From contig JARIET010000034.1 in the NCBI GenBank assembly GCA_031127185.1, positions 1-15,054 of the forward strand: DNA of 15,054 nucleotides. Reading direction: 5' to 3'. The stretch is from Gemmatimonadota bacterium. Its GTDB lineage: Bacteria; Gemmatimonadota; Gemmatimonadetes; Gemmatimonadales; Gemmatimonadaceae. Positions 1 through 6,401 of this stretch are shown piece by piece. Numbering within the stretch: the stretch's first letter is position 1; each line of letters opens with the position of its first letter. The position numbers and the translations under genes are program-made. Below the pieces are notes generated by a model. The model was not told where the DNA came from and did no database searches. It saw nothing but the letters and a program-made list of their open reading frames with translations.

Positions 1-110
1 GCCAGCGCGCGGGAATTCACGGAAATCGGTGCGTTTGGCATCGCGCCATGGAACTGAGTATGCCCCGCTGCCCCTGCCATGCCAAGCGTGCGAGCCGTAG
101 AATCCCCTCT
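1..110. other. Segment upstream of the ABC permease; possible tail of a preceding gene
   Basis: No complete gene is visible here. Frame 1 is open from the window edge to a TGA at 55-57 and would end in the residues EFTEIGAFGIAPWN, which reads like a natural protein C-terminus with mostly G/C third positions (about 13 of 18 codons). Eighteen open codons in GC-rich DNA are weak proof, so this is only a candidate 3' end of an upstream + strand gene. If it is real, the permease follows 53 bases later when its start is taken at 111, or overlaps the stop when taken at 48. Confidence 0.25.
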
Positions 111-935
111 GTGCCCGAACCGTTGCACATCATCCGGCCCGCCGAGAGCCGATGGCTTCCCGACCTGGCCGAGGTGTGGGCCTTTCGCGATCTCTGCATC
201 GCGCTCGGTAAGCGCGACATCACGCTGCGCTATCGGCAGACCGTTCTGGGCATCGTCTGGGTCGTCCTCCAGCCAATGATCGCAGGCGGCGTCTTCTCCG
301 TGGTCTTCGGCCGAGTGGCCAAGCTACAGAGCGGAACGGACTCGTATTTCCTCTTTGCCTATGCGGGCTTTGTGGCGTGGAACGCATTCCAGAACACGCT
401 GTCGAGGGCGGCAGGTTCGGTGCTTGGTCAGGGAAACCTCGTCACAAAGGTCTTCTTTCCGCGATTGGTGCTGCCGATCTCTTCAGTGATGTCTGCCGCA
501 GTGGATTTCGGCGTTGGCGCTGGGTCGTTGGCGTTGATCATGGCGATGAACGGCAGCGTTCCGGGAATCGCGGTGCTCACCGCGCCCCTGTGGGTGGCCG
601 TGCTGATGGCGATGGGCCTCGGACTGGGCACAATGGCCGCTGCGCTGTCTGTTCGCTTTCGGGACGTCCAGCACGCGTTGCCGGTGTTTGTGCAACTGCT
701 GCTCTACGCGAGCCCTGTCGCTTATGCGACGATGGTGGTCCCCGAGGCCGTGCGCCCCTTCTTCCTGCTGAATCCGCTCACGGGTGTCCTCGATGGATTC
801 CGGTGGGCTGTGCTCAATACAGCAGCCCCCAACCCGATCGCGGTCGGCGTATCGCTCGCCGGAGCCCTGGCCGCGCTCGCGGCGGGCGCGATGCTCTTCG
901 CCCGAACGGAACGCCAGATCGCCGATGTCATCTAG
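111..935 (+). CDS. wzm: Polysaccharide ABC-2 type exporter, permease subunit (Wzm-like)
   Basis: Inner-membrane half of an ABC exporter that moves an undecaprenyl-linked polysaccharide from cytoplasm to periplasm. From the GTG at 111 the product is 274 aa, the usual Wzm/TagG/KpsM length. The N-terminal cytoplasmic segment carries the family signature RDITLRYRQTVLG (residues 35-47), followed by about six hydrophobic segments near 45-68, 82-100, 118-146, 153-180, 189-210 and 243-263; the NPLTGVLDGFRWA stretch at 221-233 is also typical. An ATG at 48 in the same frame would add 21 residues rich in Cys, Arg and Pro that do not resemble the family, so I prefer 111, although no clear Shine-Dalgarno precedes either. 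The ATPase gene overlaps its last 11 bases, so the two subunits are probably translationally coupled. Function of family is established; the exact glycan is unknown. Confidence 0.88.
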   Translation: MPEPLHIIRPAESRWLPDLAEVWAFRDLCIALGKRDITLRYRQTVLGIVWVVLQPMIAGGVFSVVFGRVAKLQSGTDSYFLFAYAGFVAWNAFQNTLSRAAGSVLGQGNLVTKVFFPRLVLPISSVMSAAVDFGVGAGSLALIMAMNGSVPGIAVLTAPLWVAVLMAMGLGLGTMAAALSVRFRDVQHALPVFVQLLLYASPVAYATMVVPEAVRPFFLLNPLTGVLDGFRWAVLNTAAPNPIAVGVSLAGALAALAAGAMLFARTERQIADVI

Positions 936-2175
936 CGAACTCGCCCTCTCCGTTCACGGCATCTCCAAGTCGTACCGGCTCGGCGTCGAGAGTGCGTCGA
1001 CGACGATTCGCGAAGCCCTCATGCAGTCGATCTCGCGCCGACCGGGACCGGAGGCCTCGATCCTCTGGGCGCTGCGCGATGTCTCGCTCGAGTTCCGCGG
1101 CGGCGAGACCGTGGGCATCATCGGCCGGAACGGAGCGGGCAAGAGCACGCTGCTCAAGCTCATTTCACGCATCACCTGGCCGACCTCGGGCGAGATCCGC
1201 CTCTTCGGTCGCATCGGCAGCCTGCTGGAGGTCGGCACCGGCTTCCATCCGGAACTGACGGGTCGCGAAAACATCTTCCTCAACGGCACCATCCTCGGCA
1301 TGCGGCGACACGAGATCCGGCGCCGCTTCGACGAAATTGTGGCGTTCGCCGAGATTGACCGGTTTCTCGATACGCCGGTGAAGCGGTACAGCAGCGGTAT
1401 GTACGTTCGGCTTGCCTTTGCGGTCGCCGCGCACCTCGACCCCGAAATACTGGTGGTAGACGAAGTGCTTGCCGTGGGCGACGCGTCGTTCCAGCGAAAG
1501 TGCATCGGCAAGATGGGCGAGGTCGCGCGCGAACAGGGGCGCTGCGTGCTCTTCGTGAGTCACAACATGGTGGCCATCAATGCGCTCTGTCGCCGCGCCG
1601 TGCTGCTCGAGCAGGGACAGGTCACGCAGGACGGCGCCGCCGGCCAGGTCGTGCAGCGCTACCTCAACTCCCTCGAGCAGATCGCCACCGCCCCGCTCAC
1701 GGATCGCCGTGACCGCGGCGGCACGGGTGCCCTGCGCTTCGAGTCGTTCACGGCGCGAAACCTCACCCTCGGCGGTGGCCTCATTCGGACCGGCGATGAC
1801 GTGGAGTTCGAGATCGCGTACCGATCCGATCAGCCGACGCTGCGCAATGTGCACGTGGACATGATCATCCACGGGTCCTACGATGAACCGATCGCACAGC
1901 TGTCGAATACGGCGCAGCGCGGAGTCTTTGAGCGCATCGATGGCAGCGGCGTGTTCCGATGCCGCGTGCCACGGCTACCGCTCGAAGGCGGCGCCTATCG
2001 GGTGACGGTGTACTCGGAGGTGGACGGTGATATCGCCGACTGGGTCATCCACGCCACGACGCTCAACGTGGAACCGGGAGACTACTTCGGTACGGGACGC
2101 ACCAACTTCGAGGGGACGGGCCACTTCCTGATCGCTCACGAATGGGCGACGGCCGACCGGAACATCTCGACGTAG
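925..2175 (+). CDS. wzt: Polysaccharide ABC exporter, ATPase subunit with C-terminal glycan-binding domain (Wzt-like)
   Basis: The 416-aa product powers the Wzm channel. Residues 1-250 are a complete ABC domain: Walker A GRNGAGKST (67-75), a signature YSSGM (155-159) in the KRYSSGMYVRLAFA context typical of TagH/Wzt, Walker B ILVVDE (175-180), and the switch histidine H213. Residues about 260-416 are an added beta-rich region of the Wzt_C type, which in O9a-like systems binds the modified non-reducing end of the finished chain; this makes a tail-specific exporter likely. Start chosen at the ATG at 925, which begins 11 bases inside the permease gene; the frame remains open upstream to 784, but that part translates the permease in another frame. 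Its last 40 bases overlap the convergent glycosyltransferase gene, and the C-terminus (GHFLIAHEW...) looks natural. Confidence 0.93.
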   Translation: MSSSELALSVHGISKSYRLGVESASTTIREALMQSISRRPGPEASILWALRDVSLEFRGGETVGIIGRNGAGKSTLLKLISRITWPTSGEIRLFGRIGSLLEVGTGFHPELTGRENIFLNGTILGMRRHEIRRRFDEIVAFAEIDRFLDTPVKRYSSGMYVRLAFAVAAHLDPEILVVDEVLAVGDASFQRKCIGKMGEVAREQGRCVLFVSHNMVAINALCRRAVLLEQGQVTQDGAAGQVVQRYLNSLEQIATAPLTDRRDRGGTGALRFESFTARNLTLGGGLIRTGDDVEFEIAYRSDQPTLRNVHVDMIIHGSYDEPIAQLSNTAQRGVFERIDGSGVFRCRVPRLPLEGGAYRVTVYSEVDGDIADWVIHATTLNVEPGDYFGTGRTNFEGTGHFLIAHEWATADRNIST

Positions 2176-3254
2176 CGGGGCGCCAGCAAGTCCCACGAGA
2201 ACTGTTCATACGCGTAGGCGTGCCGCGCCATCGCGTCGCCAGCCGGTGCCCGGAGTGCCCGTTCCAGAAACGCGGCAAGGGTGCCGGGGCGCCGCAGGTC
2301 ACCGACGATTCCGGGCGGGCCGAGCACATAGGCGCTCGTGGGTGAACTGTGTGCCACGCAGGGCAGGCCCGCAGCGGACGCTTCGACCTGCGCCAGGCCG
2401 AACCCCTCGACCAACGATGCGAGCACAAAAGCGTCGGCGGCGCGGTATGCATGGTGCATCGCCTCGCGGGGCAGCGTCAGCATGGTGCACCGGTCCGCGA
2501 GGCGTTCCGATGCGCGCAAGCGAAGCTGTGGCGTCTCGGCGGTTTCGGCGCCCACCAGGAGGAGGTGGGGCTGCGAGGGCATCGTCGCGACCTCGTCAAT
2601 CACATAGTCCATCCGCTTGTGCGACGCATTCAGCGCACCCACCGAGAGCACCACCTGCCCCGATGCGCGAAGCCCGAGCTGTTTGCGGCAGCGCTGGCGT
2701 TCTTCAGGTGTGGTCGTGACGAAATTGCGTTCAATCGTCACGCCGTGCGGCAACATCACCTGTCGGTCGGGCTGCTCTCCACGCGTTATCGCGCTCGCCA
2801 AGTGTTCGGGGCTGACTTGCTGCACCACATCACAGCGTGTAAACGGCTGCGTGGTCGGGCCGCCGTTGTAGAACAGCAGCCGGTAGCGCTGGCCGGTCAG
2901 GCGCCGCCAGTGCCAGCAGAGATTGCCGAGGTTGAGGTCGGCGAAATAGACGAGATCCGGCTTCTGTGACGTGAGGGTGCCGACGAAGCCCGCGAAAAAA
3001 CTTGCTTGCTCCACGAAGTACGGGTCGCGGCCCGCTAACGCACCGAGCGCGCGTGCGACCGCGCCGCTGCGAGGCAGGTTCCAGACCGCGCGTTCACCGA
3101 CGCGCAGGTCACCGCCACCGCCGAACACGGTCAGGGCTACTTCGCCTGACCGGCCGAACTGTGCCCCGCACTCCCGGGTGAAGGTCTCGAACCCGCGCTG
3201 TTGGCGCCCAAGACCCGTGCACGGCATGAAGACGCGCAGCGGCCGCTGGGTCAT
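2136..3254 (-). CDS. GT4-family glycosyltransferase
   Basis: Likely transfers a sugar from a nucleotide-sugar donor to a lipid-linked glycan on the cytoplasmic side of the membrane. The 372-aa product has a GT-B layout: an N-terminal half starting RPLRVFMPCTGLG with a Gly/Arg-rich loop (residues 12-25), and a Glycos_transf_1 C-terminal half beginning VVLSVGALNASHKRMDYVI (201-219). The donor-binding E-x7-E motif is visible as EGFGLAQVE (E283, E291), followed by AAGLPCVA. The start at 3254 is set by an ATGA overlap with the stop of the methyltransferase gene and by a GGAAG ribosome-binding site at 3260-3264; the frame is open upstream but there it only shadows the methyltransferase. The stop lies inside wzt on the other strand. 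Donor, acceptor and linkage cannot be read from sequence. Confidence 0.9.
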   Translation of the reverse strand: MTQRPLRVFMPCTGLGRQQRGFETFTRECGAQFGRSGEVALTVFGGGGDLRVGERAVWNLPRSGAVARALGALAGRDPYFVEQASFFAGFVGTLTSQKPDLVYFADLNLGNLCWHWRRLTGQRYRLLFYNGGPTTQPFTRCDVVQQVSPEHLASAITRGEQPDRQVMLPHGVTIERNFVTTTPEERQRCRKQLGLRASGQVVLSVGALNASHKRMDYVIDEVATMPSQPHLLLVGAETAETPQLRLRASERLADRCTMLTLPREAMHHAYRAADAFVLASLVEGFGLAQVEASAAGLPCVAHSSPTSAYVLGPPGIVGDLRRPGTLAAFLERALRAPAGDAMARHAYAYEQFSWDLLAPRYVEMFRSAVAHS

Positions 3255-4087
3255 CGCCGCTTCCGGGCAACGAGGCACTGCATGTCGCTGCACCGCTCGC
3301 GCCAGCGCTCCCATACGGCGCGCTGGTATCGCGGCTCGAACAGCAGGTATTGCTCCCGCAGAGCCACATCGCAGCCACCCGCAGCAAGCGCCGCCTCCAC
3401 GCGATCCCATTCGATGTGATCGTCGGGCCAGATATGCAGGTCCCCCTCAGGCATCCAGCGCGGATTTCCCCACCGTTGCCATTCGAGAAGCGGCCGGATG
3501 CGTTTCCAGTAACGAGACGGTTGCAGCCAATACCACCAGCGCCGCCGCGGCCAGACCACGGCCTCGCGAAGAAACGATTGGTATTCGGTCGACGTCCAGC
3601 TCGCGTCCGTGCGCTCGTGATCGATCATCACAATGCCACCGGGCGCCGTCACGCGTACCATCTCGCCAACGAACGCCGCGTAATCCGGCACGTGATGGAG
3701 CACCGAGTAACACGCGACCAGGTCAAAGGAGCCGTCGGCAATTGGTCGCAGGTCAATGCCGTTCAACTCGGCCGTACCCGCCAGTCCATCACCACCGAAG
3801 CGACCCTCAACGATGGCGAGAAATGTTGACGAGACATCCGCCGCCGTCACCACGGCGCCGGAGGCAATCAGGTGCCCCGTCAGGTTTCCCGTGCCACAAC
3901 CCGCATCGAGGGCGCGCACGGGTCCACCCGTTGTGGGGCGCGCCAGATCCACGGCACGCAGGACGGCTGTTCGCAGCCGTTCCTGCTCGGTGGCGTTGAA
4001 GATCTCCGGGTGTCGCGTGTCGTAGTCCGCCCCGAGGGCGTCGTGCGCACGCCGGTTGTGCGCGATGGCGTCGCTTGCCTGCGTCAC
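3251..4087 (-). CDS. Class I SAM-dependent methyltransferase
   Basis: A 278-aa methyltransferase, probably acting on the polysaccharide or its lipid-linked intermediate, by context. Rossmann-type SAM motifs are clear: motif I ALDAGCGTGNLT (residues 59-70), post-I acidic strand TAADVS (81-86), motif II SFDLVACYSVLHHV (120-133), and motif III around APGGIVMIDHE (148-158). Residues about 179-211 are strikingly rich in Trp and Arg (seven Trp), suggesting an amphipathic surface segment that could dock on membrane. Translation begins at a GTG (4087), six bases after the stop of the ligase-like gene, and its stop forms ATGA with the glycosyltransferase start, so it is an internal gene of the operon. 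Substrate is not determinable; O-methylation of a sugar is the most likely role from neighbours. Confidence 0.88.
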   Translation of the reverse strand: MTQASDAIAHNRRAHDALGADYDTRHPEIFNATEQERLRTAVLRAVDLARPTTGGPVRALDAGCGTGNLTGHLIASGAVVTAADVSSTFLAIVEGRFGGDGLAGTAELNGIDLRPIADGSFDLVACYSVLHHVPDYAAFVGEMVRVTAPGGIVMIDHERTDASWTSTEYQSFLREAVVWPRRRWWYWLQPSRYWKRIRPLLEWQRWGNPRWMPEGDLHIWPDDHIEWDRVEAALAAGGCDVALREQYLLFEPRYQRAVWERWRERCSDMQCLVARKRR

Positions 4088-4093
4088 AGCGGC

Positions 4094-5728
4094 CTAGGCG
4101 CGTATGGGACGTGCTGTCGCGGCGAGAGCAGGCGTAGTCGGCGGTACCCCACGTGGCGCCGGCGCACCTGCTGAGGCATCGGGCGGCGCAGGCGGCGTGG
4201 GCGGCGCTGTACGGGCCATCACAAACGCGCGCCACGCCTCCGAGCGAAGGGCGTGCCCCGTAGTCAGGTGGTACGCGTGACCGGCAATGCCAAAGCCTAC
4301 CGACATCCAGAGCAAGGTGCCCGTCGGGCCGGTGAAGACGTCACCAATGGGCAGGATCGACACGAGGGCAATGGACGTGGCACGCGTCGCGTTCGCAAAG
4401 GAATCGCTTCGCGTCTCGCGGAACCGTGCCGACTGCAACATCAGGCCGGCAATGCCCAGGAAGAACAGTCCGCCGCCTGGCCATCCGTAGATGTAAAACA
4501 CCTCCAGGAATCCGTTGTCCAGCGAACGCACGCCCCGCATGCCGCGCAGCTTGATGGCGCCGCCGGTCATCCCCAACCCCTGGCCCTCAGCCGTCTCGAC
4601 GATGCTTGAGGCGGCCTGTTCAGAGAAGTTGTAGCGTTTGACGAATGAATTGTCTTGTGAGAGGTTCGTGAAACTTCGCAGGCGCGGAGCAATCGTTGCG
4701 CTGAACCGCGGCATGGAGACGACGGGAATCGCAATGATGGCCACGGCGAACAGGGTGATCACGTAGCGTGGCATCTTTCGCAACGGTTGGCCAAGCTGCT
4801 GCACGATCAACCCGATCAGAAACGCCACCCACACGGCGCGCGTTCGGGCGAGCAGCAGCGAGATCAACGCCACACCAATCGAGAGGAAGCGAAGGCGTCC
4901 CTTTGACGGCAGGAGCATCAGCGCGCCTGCACACAGGAAGGCGGCAAACGGTCCAGGTGTGTTCAGTGTACCGAATGCGCGAACGAGGAACGGACTCGGC
5001 GCCCCGATGCTCTTCATGTCGGCGTTGAGCATCCACTGAGCGTCCCATGTCGGCAGTCGCATGAACTGGTAGATGCCGTAGGTGGCAAGGATGGGCACGG
5101 CCCAGACGAAGGTCTGGCGCACGGCCGCACCCAGTTGCGGATACAGTCGCCAGTTCAGCGCGACGTGCAGCCCGAACAACGCCGGTGCGAGCCAGGTGAC
5201 GAGCGCATACGTCGCCGGTACGAGTCCGGCATTGATGACGCCGACCGAATAGCCATAGGCCAGGGCAAGCAATACCAGCAGGTACGGCGCATACAGCACT
5301 CCGCGCAACTCGCCGAGACGGCGCAAGATTGTGAAGAAGGAGAGCAGCGCCACGGCTGGCGGCGCGATTAGGATCGGGCTGGCCGGACTCCAGCCGTGAT
5401 GCATGTCAATGACGCGCCGCACGAACGGCGTGACGAACCAGAGCCAGAGCGTGAACCCCACATAACCGGTTGGGGCACGCACGTAGAGCACGGTGCCGGC
5501 GAGCACCGCCGCAGCGAGGTAGATAAAGTTCGCGAGCCGCCCGCCAAACCCGGCAAGCAACACCAGCACAACGGCTATGAAGAGGGGGCCGATGATCGCT
5601 GTCAGCCCAACCGAGCCGCGGTCCAGCGTTCCCTGCGGCGCTGTCGCCATTGGGACAGCAGGAGCCGCCCCCGGCATCGCCGGGCCGCCGGCCGGCTGCG
5701 GAATTGGAGGAGGCACCGGGCGCGCCAC
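4094..5728 (-). CDS. O-antigen ligase/polymerase-like polytopic membrane protein (Wzy/WaaL superfamily)
   Basis: A 544-aa inner-membrane protein with about ten to twelve hydrophobic segments (between residues 40 and 490). It shows the Wzy_C-type core: LLLARTRAVWVAFLIG (291-306) with the conserved Arg pair, a periplasmic loop about 340-405, then NGFLEVFYIYGWPGGGLFF (405-423). Such proteins polymerise repeat units or ligate glycan to an acceptor on the periplasmic face. Next to a Wzc/Wza pair the polymerase role is more likely, but ligase activity is not excluded. Both ends are Pro/Ala-rich (1-30 and 506-544), unusual for the family. The start is a GTG at 5728 with AGGGG four bases upstream, seven bases after the preceding stop; in-frame ATGs at 5677 and 5650 are alternatives and would remove part of the Pro-rich leader. 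Confidence 0.85.
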   Translation of the reverse strand: MARPVPPPIPQPAGGPAMPGAAPAVPMATAPQGTLDRGSVGLTAIIGPLFIAVVLVLLAGFGGRLANFIYLAAAVLAGTVLYVRAPTGYVGFTLWLWFVTPFVRRVIDMHHGWSPASPILIAPPAVALLSFFTILRRLGELRGVLYAPYLLVLLALAYGYSVGVINAGLVPATYALVTWLAPALFGLHVALNWRLYPQLGAAVRQTFVWAVPILATYGIYQFMRLPTWDAQWMLNADMKSIGAPSPFLVRAFGTLNTPGPFAAFLCAGALMLLPSKGRLRFLSIGVALISLLLARTRAVWVAFLIGLIVQQLGQPLRKMPRYVITLFAVAIIAIPVVSMPRFSATIAPRLRSFTNLSQDNSFVKRYNFSEQAASSIVETAEGQGLGMTGGAIKLRGMRGVRSLDNGFLEVFYIYGWPGGGLFFLGIAGLMLQSARFRETRSDSFANATRATSIALVSILPIGDVFTGPTGTLLWMSVGFGIAGHAYHLTTGHALRSEAWRAFVMARTAPPTPPAPPDASAGAPAPRGVPPTTPALAATARPIRA

Positions 5729-5735
5729 CTGGCCC

Positions 5736-6401
5736 CTAGGCCGAACTCCCGGAGTCGGCGGTCACCCGTTCTCGCCCCGCCTGCTGCTCCCGCAGCCGCC
5801 GGCGCAGGCGTCGGCGACCGGTGACCACGGCATACGCCAGAAGGCTGATCGAGATCGTTGAAGCCGTACCATGCGCGAAGAGGCTGAAGGGCGCAACGCC
5901 GGAGGCCGGGGGCGCCAGCGGCGCGTTGCTCGCCCGGTAGGTGCGCATGCCGTTGAGCGACTGCAACGCCGAAAAATCCATGCCAAACATCTGCATCGGC
6001 AACGTCGTCGTAAACCCGGCCGACAAGGTGGGATCACTCGCGCGGAAAATGAACATCACGGAGAGCCACATTCCAATCAGCATCAGCGTGCTCAGATAGA
6101 GCGAGCGGGAATTAATCCCGCGCCGTTTTGAGCGCCGACGGCGACCCGACCATGGTTGGTCGAGTAACCACCACGTCAACATGGACGCCCCCAGCGTGAT
6201 ACCGAACACCAATGGTACGGCAAACAGCTCGAGCGCAAAGAGGACAACGCCCGCGAGCGATGCCGCGCTCAGTTGCCCCGAACTCGGCAGGCGCTCCGAC
6301 CCCGTCTCGAAAATATCGGGCACCATCTCCTGCGACGGCCGCGCCGCCATGTGCTGACGGGCGCTGATGCTCGTGGAGAAGCGATCACCGGGCATAGTCA
6401 T
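5736..6401 (-). CDS. Small integral membrane protein of unknown function in the polysaccharide operon
   Basis: I do not recognise this 221-aa protein. After a hydrophilic N-terminus of about 45 residues it has hydrophobic segments near 49-79 (long enough for one or two helices), 100-120 and 176-195, separated by an Arg/Lys-rich loop (87-95, positive-inside side) and a Pro/Ala-containing loop (125-170). The C-terminal tail after 195 is very basic (GRRRLRRRLRE) and then polar. The ATG at 6401, or the one at 6395, lies inside the last codons of the kinase gene, giving a 17- or 11-base overlap; the next gene starts seven bases downstream. It is therefore co-transcribed and probably translationally coupled to the kinase. 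A polymerase accessory or chain-length partner would fit the position, but this is inference. Codon use resembles its neighbours. Confidence 0.75.
   Translation of the reverse strand: MTMPGDRFSTSISARQHMAARPSQEMVPDIFETGSERLPSSGQLSAASLAGVVLFALELFAVPLVFGITLGASMLTWWLLDQPWSGRRRRSKRRGINSRSLYLSTLMLIGMWLSVMFIFRASDPTLSAGFTTTLPMQMFGMDFSALQSLNGMRTYRASNAPLAPPASGVAPFSLFAHGTASTISISLLAYAVVTGRRRLRRRLREQQAGRERVTADSGSSA

Noticed and set aside
377..1258. Second + strand frame of 293 codons spanning wzm and wzt
   Set aside because: Overlaps both subunits in another frame, Arg/Ser-rich and motif-free.
954..1872. Minus-strand open frames of 185 and 235 codons opposite wzt
   Set aside because: Antisense to the ABC domain with all motifs on the + strand; low-complexity translation.
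2246..3999. Long + strand open frames (about 150-340 codons) opposite the glycosyltransferase and methyltransferase genes
   Set aside because: Arg/Pro/Ala/Ser-rich translations with no motifs, mirror images of well-supported minus-strand genes in GC-rich DNA.
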